Shown here: piece after piece, positions 35,756 to 47,978 of the stretch
Numbering within the stretch: position 1 is the first letter of the stretch
Layout: the number at the start of each line of letters is the position of its first letter
Assembly: GCA_015345905.1 (NCBI GenBank)
Contig: JADDTR010000013.1
Span: forward strand, 315,411-379,410
Source: Aotearoamyces nothofagi
Taxonomy: Eukaryota > Ascomycota > Leotiomycetes > Leotiales > Tympanidaceae
DNA: 64,000 bases
Direction of reading: 5' to 3'
Translations under genes and position numbers: made by a program
The notes under the pieces: generated by a model
Told to the model about the DNA's origin: nothing
Databases searched by the model: none
The model's input: only the letters and a program-made list of their open reading frames with translations

Positions 35756-38264
35756 TCAGATCGGTGGCTTGATGCCGATCTTAATGTCGCCAAAATCATC
35801 TTCTTGGACGACACTTAGGAGATTCTTCGTGGCTAGGGTGAGGAGGTGGTGGAAAGCTTGGGCAGCAACCATCCTCGAATTCTCCCTGGGGAGAATCAGC
35901 GTCTCAAAGCCGATCCACTTCTTATCCTCTGTATCCTCACAAATCTCCTCACCAAGTCCGTCAATATCAGCCTCGCCTATGGTATTCTTCACATACTTGA
36001 AGAAATTCGTTGACTCTACTGCAAGCGCATCTCTAAGCCATTGGCTACTTTGGGCTTCTTGCGTATCTGCAGCGGCCGCAGGGCCATAGATCTCAAATTC
36101 CTCTGCCGTCGCTGCTTGTTGAGATTCGCTGAGGCGAGCACGGCCAAGCAGGACGTCGGAGTTATCAACTCCACCCATTGGTAGGTCGAGATCGTCAAGT
36201 ATCTCCAAATCAGGTAGATCTAGTCTTCCACGGCCAATCAATGGACTCACGGAGGCTAGGCGAGAGCCCGGTCTGCTACCATGAATTGATGATTGTCTAC
36301 CAGCCGGGCCAGCAGAGCCAAACCCATGCCCCCGAGCGGAAGAAGATCCTGGCCCACCAATACCACGAAATGAGTGCAGAGATGCCGATATATTCCAGGG
36401 CATGGCTGAAGATGGGTGATCGTCGAGAATCGACCGTTCATCTCTTCCAATTTCTAGGCCTGTAGATTCATCGAAGTTAGAGAAAATGACGCCGTCCTCT
36501 TCGCCGCGGCCCACTTGGTCATCTTCTAAACCCTCACGGACCCGCACACGACGGACTTCACTATCTTGATCATCATGACTACGGGAACGTTTGCGCGTCT
36601 GATCCAGTGGAGTAATCGTTATGCCCGTAATGAGAGATCTCAGTTTCTCGCCAGCGAACATGTCGAGCGGATGTTTCATATTCGTGTTGCGAACGAGTTG
36701 ACCAATGTTGCCGATGCCATTTCCCCAGACCTGGGTGTATGCATTCTTTTTGGCTTCTCTAGGAGCACGATGGGCATTCCTGGCACGAACTGCAGCATCC
36801 ATGTTCTCTAGGTAATCCGTTTGCCAACGAGCGAGATCTGCATTGTGAAGTTCAATATGCTCGTCAGATATGACAGTTTTTGGAGCCTTCCGTTTTCGAA
36901 TTCTCATGGGAGCCTCGGCCGAGATCAGTGATGATACTAGGGTAGCTGATTCCTCGTCACTAGCACGACGCGCAGCAGCAGTAGCAGCCATAGATGGAAA
37001 TGGCTCTGCCTCTGGAAGAAGGTTCAGGCCATCTTCTCCATAGAGCATCTGAAAATCACCATCATCGTCTAGAATACCGCCTTGTGGATGTCCGGCAAGG
37101 GCTTCTTGGTGTTCAAGTCTAACTCTTCCACTGGCAGCTGAGTCGCTCTCTATACGTCCAAGTTGTGGGCCAGCACTTCCGGTCCGTCGTCTTTCAAGCT
37201 CTGCTGCATCAAGATCTACAAATCCACCTTCAGCATCGAACTCAAAGTTTATTTCGTCAAATATCCCTTCGTCTCCAAAGACATGGCCTAGTTCACTTGC
37301 TGTCTTCTGAGCAGACGAGCCACCAAACTCGAATACATCAACCCCAGGTAACCGATAACCTCCATTGTCGCCACTATCAGATGTTGGTATGGCAAGTCCA
37401 ATTACTGACGAAGCTCGAGAGGCACTAGAATCACGCCGTGATCGCGCTTGTTCTGACAGTATGGATGGCACTTGAGAATATTGGGAAGGTTCAAGGTCAA
37501 AATTCAAGAAATCAAAATCAAGATCGGGCAGAGCCATATCTGGCATGAAAGCAGGATCGTCCATTAGTATGAGCTGGTCAGGGCTAGAGAGAATCAGCAG
37601 AAACTCTCATAGAATTAAGCCGCTTGGACGCTCACCGAGCTTTCCCGGCAGTGGGGTCAAGTCCATTGCTTTTTATAACCTTGAAAAGCAATTTCATGGT
37701 ATTCTGTGCCGTCTGTGCGTCGGCCAGTACATAGCCGCATTGCTGAGAATAGACCCGTGAGACTCCATAGCTGGTAATTATAATAGGTCAGCTTATTGAT
37801 GTCGGTGGCTTTGATGTAGGTAAGTTACTCACAGAAGATTACTTTGTAGCCTTAATGCCATCGGTGCCTCTGGCTGAATGATGGTCTCACATGCCTTCCT
37901 AACGTCAACATTGAGGATAGCTTTTCGATTAACTTTCTTCGTGCTTGACTTTGCACCAAGAGTAGCGACGAGCCTTGGAATCAGAACTGAGTTAGTGATG
38001 TGCTGCGTAGACCTCTAGCTCTTCGGGGATAGATCATGTGCTGCCAATGAGGGGATCAGGTCCGGATGAAACTTCAAGGCACCCATGATGATGTACTTGT
38101 ATGTGATTCCTAATTAAGATGCGGGAGAAGCAATGAAACAAATCATACTTACCACACCGTAGCAACGCCATATTTGCGGCTCGTCAAGACTGTCCATTGT
38201 TAGCAAGGTAGGTGGCTCCTTATGGGTACTGTAGAAGGCGCTTACTTTCATGGCTATAGAACAT
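35756..38264 (-). CDS. REC8: Meiotic cohesin kleisin Rec8
   Basis: Alpha-kleisin closing the SMC1-SMC3 ring in meiosis. Five exons, 38264-38246, 38189-38153, 37973-37833, 37770-37636 and 37583-35756, give 719 residues. The N-terminal Rad21/Rec8 domain is spread over four small exons: MFYSHEILTSRKYGVATVWL, VNRKAILNVDVRKACETIIQ, LRLQSNLLYGVSRVYSQQCG and AQTAQNTMKLLFKVIKSNGL. This block binds the SMC3 coiled coil. The long central region is acidic and Ser-rich with probable separase and phosphorylation sites; candidate separase ExxR motifs exist, but none can be singled out. The C-terminal winged helix (MVAAQAFHHLLTLATKNLLS, FGDIKIGIKPPI) binds SMC1. The very early block LTSRKYG and loop ASVSPLIGRGR suit Rec8 better than mitotic Rad21. 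Confidence 0.9.
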
Positions 38265-39090
38265 CTTTCATGCCAGCCCAAGCCGATGTTCTAACGTCAC
38301 AAATGAAGAAGGTCTTGGTTAGGGAGACGGAAGGAGAAAGATTGTAGGCCTGTAAGGTGGAGGTGTTTACCGACTAAACAGTAAATCTTTCTTAATGTCT
38401 AGGGAAGGGTTAGCTTTAGAGTTAAAAGTGATATTCTGTGACACTTCGAAGTGAGGCCTAGAAATCGAACGCGTGAAGGTATGAGAGGCGCCATGTGATG
38501 CGAATGTCACGTGCCAGCATATATCCTCTTGCAGAGTTTCCACTCAAGTATCGGCAGCCCATATGGACCCCACGATAGGACACTCTTCCTGGAATAAGTT
38601 AAATAATCGGGACATATATACCTAGTTACGGGTGACTAGCAAGCTATTTGCAGCGGTAAATACATCTGCAGAGCAGCATTCTCCTTCACATGGCACACGC
38701 AATAACTTCGCGATTGGCTATGGATTGAAAGAATCTGTATGTTCAACACTACCTAGTCTTGAAGACACAAAAACTGGTGTCCCCATAAAACCTTGCAGTT
38801 ACCAGGACGCCTATCGCTATTAATGCAAAACCTGGTCGCTTAATAGCTTCCAGTGAGCGAGAGAAGGTGTTAAAACCACAATCTATCACAAGGTTTAAAC
38901 CAACAAAAGAAATGCTTCCCCAAGTTCACAATGAAAGGAAGTCGCAAAACAATGCAACAGAAGGAACGCCATAATGCAATTCAGAGAACCCTAAGTCTCG
39001 ATGACCATCTAGTCTATCTCGAATTTCTCTTCTATATCCTCCGGACCATTAGGCAATCTTACTTCATAATTTCGTAAACATCATTACGGG
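38265..39090. other. Intergenic, REC8 upstream / FLC 3' region
   Basis: About 825 bp. A 63-codon open frame at 38632-38823 has no ATG start and no protein-like motif. Nothing else recognised. Confidence 0.5.
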
Positions 39091-41861
39091 TCATATCTGT
39101 TTGGTACTTTCGACTTGCTGAGCAGTAGCTTGCGCTTGTTGATCGCTCGCCTGTGTCGACGGCCTTAGACTGCCCGTAGACGGCTGTGGGTGTACGAGTG
39201 GCGCCGCAGATGTTGAAGGGGGGGTAGTTTTATGCGTATGACTTGTGTAATTACCACTGGCGAGCCGAGATGATGTCAACCTCCGAGGGGCATTCTCAAT
39301 GCCATTTTCTTTCCACTCGGCGAAGTCACGCGAGCTCCAGCTCATGCGAGCGACACGAGCTCCATATGGAGCATTGCCAAAGCCAGACACGTTACTTCGC
39401 ATGCTGTTTGATCTGAAATGGCTCTGCATACTATTTGTTCTGCTATTTCTCCCTTGTAGCGAGAACTGGGACGCGTTAGGATTGATTATGGCAGCAACAA
39501 TATCATCGTCTTCATCCTCGATCTTCGGGGCACGCCGAACAGAATTGACGCTAAAGTACGGCTCCTTGGGTTCTTCAGGCACAGGGGGTGGTGGCGGAGG
39601 AAGATCTCGCGCTTTCTTCTCCAGATGAGCGAAGTACTTCAAACGGACACCCTCCAAGCCGTGGGGTATGAAGTCCTCGCGATTTCGGGTCAGAGACATG
39701 TAACTTGATATAGCACCAAGTGCAATCAATATGAGAACGGCAATTGTCAAGAAGCCATGAATGATGATGATAATGATGCCAATAACCGTAGAAATGATCC
39801 GATCAAGGTTGATGCTCGCCAAAAACGAAATGGAGAGGCCTGCAGTTGCAACCTTGCTGATGCTGAGCATGTAGACCGCCAGGGCAGTGTTACGTTGTCC
39901 TTCGAAGGGATTTATCCAGACGATCCCAATCAGCGCAATGATCTCAACAACAAGAAGCCCAATGACTTGGGTCTTTTGGTTTGCTCCAGCTCCTCCAATA
40001 AAGCATGCACGAATGAATTGATAGACAAGCCAGACAGCAAAGAACCACCATCTCGTACGTCTGAGCCGTGCTGATAGCCAGCCAAATCGCTTGTTGTAGT
40101 CTTGATCCTCATGGACGCTGGGTCTCTCAGCATTTTTGTCAACGTACCGAATTCGGAATACTGGTATTGATCCAGCATATGTCTGTGATGTTCTCGATTC
40201 TTCATCTAGAGAGCTTTCCCGGATAGCACGATACCATGGGATTACCTTCATTATCTTCTGTCGCTGGAAGCGGACTCGGTCTGGAGCCGACTCATAGTGC
40301 CCATATCGGAGGCGGTAGAAGCACGCGTAGCCAGCAATTCCAAGCATGCCAACAAAGAATATAATGAATATGATCGCTGCAATAGCTGTAACGCCTGCAC
40401 TGCCGCCATAAGAAAATTGAAAGAGAGTCAGAGTCGTGATCATGAAGAACGCAATCAACAGCGACCTCAGCACGATAAGTCCAATGAATCCAAGCCAGTG
40501 ACTCCTGAAGAGGGCGAGACGATCGTGATGTATCCATTTCATAGCGCTGAGGCCTTCAAGTGACCATTTCAGCGTAACCGTAGCTGCAACTAGGATGGCA
40601 AGCAGAATCAAAAACCATAGGAATCCAGTTAGGAAGGCATCCGAAACTGGAATTCCAACTTCGGAAAGTTCTCCGGCAAAGCCAGACCAATTGCCAGGAA
40701 TGGGAAGGCCCTGTTCAGCAACACTCCCAGCCCAGGAATAACTCGAACTTGTGGTGGTATCATTGCTGCTCGCCCTTCCGAAGATTTTATTAGCTATCGA
40801 GTGTCCTTTTTGTGCTAATTCATAAGGACTCCATGATAATTCTTCTAATGTACGACCGTATATCTGTTGGAGGCCTCCATTGTTGGAGATAATCGTGGAG
40901 CCGGCGCCGCCAACCTGACTGCTATTGCCTAGGTTAACACCAAGAAAATGGTTGATAGAGTTCGTCATATCTGTACTATAAATCATGCCGGCGGACCAGG
41001 CATAGTTACTCCAGAAAGCGGCACAAACGCTTGGCCAGTTTAGGTTGAGGGCCCCAGAAAAGAAGATGGACTGCCAGGTCTCAAAGACAACCAGTACCGA
41101 CAATGAATGAGCATAATGCGTTCGCATAGCCGGTACACTGACCCCATAAGTCGCTGTGGCAAAGGAAGCTAAAAGAGCCACAAATGTAAATATGCCGAGA
41201 GCCGTGCCAACGGCTACGGGATAAGAGAAAGTTGCACCATTCTTCATTACTGCTCTAAAGCAGGCTATCTCCGTCTCAGTCGAATTTGAGTACATCCGAA
41301 GAGTTGCAGAACCTTCAAAATCCGGAATTTGAAGAGCCATAGATGTAATACTAGATACATCCGATGCAGCTACCGGGATGACGGCATCCGCGATAATTGG
41401 GACACTGGCGTTGATTGGGCAAAGACTGTTGATATTTGCACTGCATGGATTGAAGACAAGGTCGAAGCGGTCCTCTCCATAAGCATCGACAGATATGTAC
41501 ACTGCAAAAGAAGTAAGTTATGTGTCCGGTATATGGTTCAGCTTAACTCACTCATGATTGACTGGTTCCTAATATTTGTGCTTCCTGACAAGTGGAACAA
41601 CACAGTCATATTGTCAGCGTAATATGCTGCGTCAAACTTAGTGACATTCATCAAGCTTTGTCCCCCCAGACAATCTGCAAAGTCTCCAGTATACAATGAT
41701 GGGGTTCTGTTGATGTCTAGCTCTCTCGTCACTCCCTGGGCATCAGTGCCACTTATGTAGGTGATTTCCTTTGCAAGACTCAAAGAAGGCAACGTTGAGA
41801 GGATAGCCAGGGACGCGATGAGAGACGTCCATAACGAAGACGCTGAGGGCAACCGTGTCAT
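39091..41861 (-). CDS. FLC/TRP-like membrane protein (flavin carrier family)
   Basis: Two exons, 41861-41552 and 41501-39091, give 906 residues. The N-terminal hydrophobic stretch (LWTSLIASLAILSTLPSLSL) is a signal peptide. It is followed by an ML-like lumenal domain with Cys residues (GDFADCLGGQSLMN, DLVFNPCSANINSLCPINAS). About nine membrane segments follow in the TRP-like region, among them YPVAVGTALGIFTFVALLAS, IIFIIFFVGMLGIAGYACFY and IGIIIIIIHGFLTIAVLILI. The C terminus is cytosolic and Ser/Gln-rich. The family (yeast Flc1-3, Aspergillus FlcA, fission yeast Pkd2) is implicated in ER/Golgi calcium release, FAD transport and cell-wall integrity; which applies is not shown here. Length is usual. 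Confidence 0.92.
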
Positions 41862-44800
41862 TGTTGAGATGGAGAGTAAGAGGTCACAAAGAATCCAAAT
41901 CGATATCTTCCTATAGGTTCGCACGACTTGCGTACTGCATTCAAGAGACTGTTCGGTCTCTGATGCCGCAAAGAATTGTCCAAAGGTTCCTCTGGGGTGC
42001 GTGTCCACCCAGCCTCTGGTACCGGTGAAGCGACTCCAGTTCGTATCACTGTTTCGGCGCTTACGGATTCAAGTTGCGTTCTGCGAATCGGGATACTACG
42101 GCGTGTGGTTCGAGATGGATGTGAGTAGAGGTCTGTTTGAGATATTGGTCTTGCCGGCATGCGTGTCGAGTGGGAGTCGTACTGGTCGATAATGGTCCGC
42201 GGATTTCGAGGTTATGCGAGGTACAGAGCTCCAAGCAAACTATTCCCCAAGTGATGCTATATACCTCATCCTTCTGCCGGACCCTTCTTCGCCTCAGTGC
42301 CAATCACAAGATCCTAACATATGCGGAAGAGGTGGTGGAGTTGACGGTGAGGGGAAAAGAACAAAGAGCAAACGAATGTCCAGAGATGGAGAACCTGAGG
42401 TGCGAGTAGATAGTTGGTGACAAGGTGATGGGAACAGGAAACAGTGGAGCTTCCCAGTATTGGCCCATGTAAGGTATTCTAGACTTTTGGATGGGGAACG
42501 GCCGGGATGCCCACTACACGGAAGTCGGACATTGGCATTTAGGCATAATCGGGCCAACTCAGGCTACGGTTTGGCGGTAGAGAGGCCTGAAGAATGCTAG
42601 GACGGACAGCTAAAGAATGGGCGCGTCGCTGGCGGCAAACCCACCAACACTAGCAGCCAAGGTTACTTTTACGAGTTGCGAGCGACAGTACTGTGCTGTG
42701 CTACTCGCTGTGTTTGCCAGCATGTCAGCGTTCCAGCGTGTCAGCATCCCCAAGGCAGGCTGCAATACAGTACATATACAAACCTCCACGAACCTCGATG
42801 AACCGATACATGTCTACATATACAGTACAGGAAGCCACAGCGCGTCAATGGCCAAGCAGCGGCGCTGTCGAAGCTGTAGGCGCCCTTCTTTCTTCGCTAC
42901 GGTCGTCTGTTTCCGAGAGACCTAAATTGGGCCCTCCTCCTCTTTATTATTCATACTTCCCGGGTTCTACTCTGTGTGTAGGCGCAGTACAGGACAGGAC
43001 GTGTGTACAGGACAACCCTTCCTCTACGCTTCATCATGTACGAGTTGCGAGGTACGAGTCGCTGCTACCGCTGCGACAGCGCTCTTCCGGCAATGAAGCT
43101 TGATTTGCACAGGCTACCCGTACGGATATGCGAGATGCATGCACGCACTTCCGCTGCCCCAATTTCCCGCAGCGAGCCATCCAGGGTCGTCGACAAGTGT
43201 GCGGAATACGCAGGCACTGACGGGACACTGGTACGTAAGTACAGTCTGCCTCTTCAGCATGCCATGCGCTGGCTTGTATTCTGTTGCTTCTTAAGGACTC
43301 AACCCTCGCCGGCCATTGCCCAGTAGGGTTGACATGCTATCCCTCGTCGCCCGGCGAGGATACTCAGGTTATGGGAGGTCCTCGCAATAGGTGAGTGAGA
43401 CGGAAAGAGACCCTGTGGCTGACACCTGTTTCTCGCAGGTTGTACTGTGCTTCTGCCAGCCAATCTCTATCGGCCTTGAAACACCCCATTTTCTCACTGA
43501 CGCGATACCGAGAAGCTGGTTTACGAGATCGACCGACACAAGCCACTATTGGCCAAGTAATTGTCAGCTTTGCCCAGTGCCAGCCCACAGAGATAATATG
43601 ATGATCACGCGCAGTACTGCCACGCTGGTGCACCGTCTGTCGGCCGTCGTCCGTCGTCCGTAGTCCATCGTCCTGCGGCATCTTCGGACTAGACTGCTCC
43701 AAAGACTACGGTACTACATGTACTCGAGTACTCCATGACTCCAGGGCTGCAGAACAAGGAATCAGCCACACCCAACTGTGCCAACGTGCGCGATTTGCAT
43801 AAGCCCACTCCCGGGTCATGCACGACGAAGCACAAAGAAGAGATCGGATGTTCCCTTCTCTGCCTCGACAGTTACATACACGTGCGAGTGGGATTCTGGA
43901 GATGGATCGGATCGTCAAGAACGTGCCACTGGGGCCGTAGGGAAAGAGAATTCTACGCGATCAGCAAGAGACCAGGTGCGATCGAGATTTCGAGTGAGCT
44001 TGGAGCATCAAAAGGTTAAGCTTAGTACATACGTACTGAGTACACACTTGTGAACACGAGTACCCTAGGCCGCCGAAAGCAGTTCATCTCGGCATTTTGT
44101 ATCGTCCGGTACATGGCCGACTTCATTCTCTGTCCTTGGCACCGTGACGGTGTGGATGCTTACGCCGTTTCCAAAACATTCACCGCATGTTGCATTTGTA
44201 CTTTGCTTTGTTTATGGAAGCACGAATAGCAAGGCAATGGTGCATAGTCCCCTTGCAATGCTCTAATTAGGCCCCAGGCTTTCTTTCTGGCCCTCACTGG
44301 GGTACGGAACAACAACATCGATAAAGTAAGTGACTTCCATACATTTCAACCTTACTTTCTCCAAAATAGAAGCTTCCCCGCCCGTCACCGGCTGGAAATC
44401 CAGGATGAAGCAGAACCAACCAACAAATCCCAGCCGAGACGGCAGCATTCCACGTTCCAAAACATGCCATTCCAAGCAAGATTAGCATCCGCTGGATCCG
44501 CTGGAGACGCTGGAGACGGCTCGCTACCTTAAACTACGCTACCAGAAGCTACAGAACCTTACTCATTAGGCAAGCACGCTACGGTACCACCGTATCTATC
44601 TCTCTATCTGTCTCTCTATCTACCTTATCTGTCCATTTGTATCCATCTATCGGCAGACCGCTAAATGCCTCAACCACCAGCAGCCACCACAGCCACTAAG
44701 CTCCCAAGCCAACAGGATGTAAAATGAGCAAGGTAATTATTCTGTAGCACGCGTGCTTTCTTTGAACTTTTTCCATTGCCACTGTGCGTTTTTTCTTTTT

Positions 44801-45142
44801 AAAAAAATGTTTAATTCCAACATCTAATTGAGGGTTGTAAGGAATTACATGCTAAACTCACTCTTTCATGAGGATTCCGATCTCTTACTTATCCCTAGCT
44901 ACATTACTTGGCATTGTTCTAGAAGCAAGCCTGAGCCAAGCTTCATGTGCGGTAATCGCAACCCCCCCATATGTAGACATCACAGACAGAAGAAATAAGA
45001 GTGATTTTTTTCGCTGTCAAATTATCATTCTCCTGCGTACAAGGATGTGAATCATGTAATAGTATGTTATATATTATCTTTTTACTTATTTATACAGGAA
45101 TACGCTTCCCACTTTTTTCCCCTTTTCGAAATCTTGTTCCTA
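41862..45142. other. Long gene-poor interval, 3.3 kb
   Basis: No gene could be supported. Open frames up to 136 codons (for example 42693-43103 plus, 43364-43702 minus) overlap in several frames and lack motifs. The stretch is rich in TAC/GTAC motifs, including near-palindromes at about 43706-43735 and 44024-44064, and holds a CTCTATCTGT microsatellite at about 44588-44630. It probably contains the FLC promoter, the 3' end of the permease and perhaps non-coding transcripts. Confidence 0.5.
44588..44650. repeat. CTAT/CTGT-rich microsatellite
   Basis: Imperfect repeats of TCTATCTC, TCTATCTG and CCATTTGTATCCATCTATC. Non-coding. Confidence 0.7.
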
Positions 45143-47263
45143 TTAACTTCTCTCCACTTGTGGTAGTAAATTAACTATCTCTTCAGTCCCAGAGTTTTTT
45201 TTACCCCCGAGTTTCGAAGTTCTAGTGGAGCTCTCATATTTCCACAACTTCATCATTAGACTTTTGGTAGCAACATCTGAGCGTCTTAGTTTGTGTTCGT
45301 TCGCCCACCAAATCCAGTATATCACACCTAACGAGAGTATTCCCAAAGCGGTGGCAGGATAAGCATAGAAGGGGAACCGGCCATCGCCCTTTTCCTCCTC
45401 TGGCTTAACCCATGGCAGCACGAGAAGGAAGCAATTACTAGCTGCGAATACAAGCGTGTAGACTTTCCTGGCGCGGTATGGACTTGACCACTTCTCGCTA
45501 GGCGCGGTCTGGAGATAGAGCAGGCCTAGAGAGATGGCTACAGAGATGATCGATACTGGATAGCTGCCGATGCCGACGAGGAAATTATATATCTTGCCCG
45601 GTGGAGGAAGAATAATGGCCATCACCGATACAAGCCAGTGGAGGAATAAGCCTCTTGTTGGGATTGGCTGCGTGTCTCTGTGCTTGCCATTTCCCTCCCA
45701 GAATCTCGCAAACGGGAGCAAGCCGTCTTTCCCTAACTCTTGATTCACCCGAGCCTGTGCAAAAGACGTTGCTGCCACATTCCCAAATGCTGAAACAACC
45801 ACGAAGCAGGGAAGAATTCGTTCCCCCATTGTAAAGCCGAAGACGTTCCTGAAGAAGTGGCCGGCTACTACGATCCCTGAATTGCGGAAGTCCTCCTTCT
45901 CGACGGCGAGAAAGTACGCAATATTAGCCAGGATATAGCCTGCAGACACTAACCCCAGAGCTACTGGTGCAGCGACTTGGAGAGTCTGGGCAGGGTTTCG
46001 GACAGACGATAACACTTGATTGGCCGTGCTATATCCACGGAAACAATACAGTACTTTGAGAAGCGCTGTGGCATAATCGTAAGGTTGGGTAGAACTACCC
46101 GCCCAGATGTTGGAGAAGTTGCGTTGTGCAGTTGTGAGCATGTACGAGGGACTCGCCAACTCTGTCGCAGCATTGAGGCGCCGTGGTAGTATTTGGGGGT
46201 TTCCGACTCCCATCACCATAGCTGCAAAGCCGGCAAGGATGACAATGATCAGGATGAGCATTTTACTCACTCCAAGGAAGTTGATGATACGCAGGCCAAG
46301 TTTGTGATGGCGGGCATGAATGAAGCAGAGGAGTGTGATGACTGCAACAGCAATACTTCGAACATTCCATTTATTGGCTTCCATATCCAAGGCGTACATC
46401 ACATACTCGCCCAGTACAATGCAGTTAGGTGTGCTGAAACCAAGAAGTACGGCATATGCTCCAAACATGCAAGTTGCTAGCATTCTTGGCTTTGTGAATA
46501 TCCGCTCGAGGTAAACACGTTCACCGCCCGATCGGGGGAGAGCAGTGCCAAGATCAAGATATACGGCTAGACCACAGAATGAAATTACGGCGCCGAGAAT
46601 CCACATCAGTATGGACATGCCAACTGAACCAACTCCAACAAATATTGAGCTGGGAACGGAATAGACACCTACACCCACGGTCTTGCCAATGACGATGTTG
46701 ATGGCAGAGAAGGTCCCGAGCTTGCCTTCCTCGGGATCAATATATGAGCCATCCGTAGATGGGTAGAGCTGCGGTGTCCGCGGCAACAAAGGTGATGTTT
46801 GGTCAGGAGATGCCAGCGTCATGCTTGACCTGGTATCGTCTCCATTCTCTATATCATACTCTGGATATAATTCCGTCAAAGGTGTTATGGAGAAAGTCTG
46901 TGGTGTTGGTAGGTATGGCGAATTGGCGTACACATCACTCCTCACCGTTTTTGTAACAACACCACAACCATTTCCTCTCCTGAGCTCGCTATCATATCGA
47001 GACGGTCTGCGGGGAGTCACTGGAGAGCGAGAATCATCGAAGCCAGATCGAAGTGGTGATGCAGCTGTAGATATAGCTCCACCAATGAAAGACCTAGAAG
47101 AAGATGCTGTCATGGAGCCTGCGGTAGATGTGGACCGAGGCCAGCAGACTCGCGATGAGTCAATATCGCCTGATGTAGAAACTTGGGAGGTTAAATTTCT
47201 GGGGCAAATGCCTTGGCGTTGGTGGGTGGGCAGATTTCTGAGGGGAAGAATATGGAGAAGCAT
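45143..47263 (-). CDS. APC-superfamily amino-acid permease, methionine permease-like (MUP1/MUP3 type)
   Basis: Single exon, 706 residues from the first ATG; the ATG of MTASSSRSFIGG (about 47113) is a likelier start. The cytosolic N terminus of about 190 residues is Ser/Pro-rich. About twelve membrane segments follow, opening with LGTFSAINIVIGKTVGVGVY and SVPSSIFVGVGSVGMSILMW, the helix-1 GxG signature of the family. YCFRGYSTANQVLSSVRNPA and FGNVAATSFAQARVNQELGK match the methionine permease/LAT-type group, as does WVKPEEEKGDGRFPFYAYPA. I infer plasma-membrane amino-acid/H+ symport, methionine the leading candidate. Multiple Lys/Ser in both tails would fit arrestin-dependent endocytosis. It faces the BTB gene in the same direction. 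Confidence 0.9.
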   Translation of the reverse strand: MLLHILPLRNLPTHQRQGICPRNLTSQVSTSGDIDSSRVCWPRSTSTAGSMTASSSRSFIGGAISTAASPLRSGFDDSRSPVTPRRPSRYDSELRRGNGCGVVTKTVRSDVYANSPYLPTPQTFSITPLTELYPEYDIENGDDTRSSMTLASPDQTSPLLPRTPQLYPSTDGSYIDPEEGKLGTFSAINIVIGKTVGVGVYSVPSSIFVGVGSVGMSILMWILGAVISFCGLAVYLDLGTALPRSGGERVYLERIFTKPRMLATCMFGAYAVLLGFSTPNCIVLGEYVMYALDMEANKWNVRSIAVAVITLLCFIHARHHKLGLRIINFLGVSKMLILIIVILAGFAAMVMGVGNPQILPRRLNAATELASPSYMLTTAQRNFSNIWAGSSTQPYDYATALLKVLYCFRGYSTANQVLSSVRNPAQTLQVAAPVALGLVSAGYILANIAYFLAVEKEDFRNSGIVVAGHFFRNVFGFTMGERILPCFVVVSAFGNVAATSFAQARVNQELGKDGLLPFARFWEGNGKHRDTQPIPTRGLFLHWLVSVMAIILPPPGKIYNFLVGIGSYPVSIISVAISLGLLYLQTAPSEKWSSPYRARKVYTLVFAASNCFLLVLPWVKPEEEKGDGRFPFYAYPATALGILSLGVIYWIWWANEHKLRRSDVATKSLMMKLWKYESSTRTSKLGGKKNSGTEEIVNLLPQVERS

Positions 47264-47978
47264 AGGCTAAGAGGAAAAATGGGGAGGATATGAGGAGATA
47301 TGAGAGAGTTCCTCGGACATTCTGAGACAATGCAGTAAAGAAATCCAAGCCTGTTTGGACCTGTAACCCCATAGCTGGTTCGCCAGTGCACCATTTGCGG
47401 CATAATGATGCATACATCACTGCAGTTTCGGTATTGAGTATTATCACAGCGAGAAGCATTTGACGAATGAACAAGTTCGGATTTGTCTCTGCTATCCGGT
47501 TGACGAAGACCCGTAAGCGTACCGACGAAGATGATACTTGACACGTCTGGGTCCGACCCCAGGAAGGCATGGTTTCGAGCCGGTGAAACGCGACGGACGA
47601 GCATCGATCTGCCCTTTACGTTCCAGAAGAATCGGCATGCCGGTATCCCGTCGACTTGAGTTAAGCCTCACCAAGCTTCTGGGCTTCGCGTTTCGGATTC
47701 TAAGACTCGGTAGGTGGAGCTGGGGGGATCGGCTTCGGGGCTGACTATGGTTGAGCAGTGAAACTTCGGAGGGGCCAAAGCAGACTGCAGAAATACTTCG
47801 ATTGCCAGTTGCGACAAACAGGACGTGCACGCGCGTTGGGCAGAGATGTATCAGCTCGACGTTTAGGCTCCGTGAGGCATGGATATCAAGTGCGACAAGA
47901 GGCATTCAATCATATCTTATTATTCTTTTGTATATCCCTGCTTGGTCATTCTGGCCATTCTTCTTCGCGCGTTATCAT
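47264..47978. other. Intergenic, permease upstream region
   Basis: About 715 bp between the BTB gene stop and the permease start, both on the minus strand. Overlapping open frames of up to 137 codons on both strands (47191-47905) have no motifs. It should hold the permease promoter. Confidence 0.5.

Noticed and set aside
42693-43103. 136-codon frame in the gene-poor interval
   Set aside because: Ser/Gln/Pro-rich without motifs and overlapped by other frames. Length is within what chance gives.
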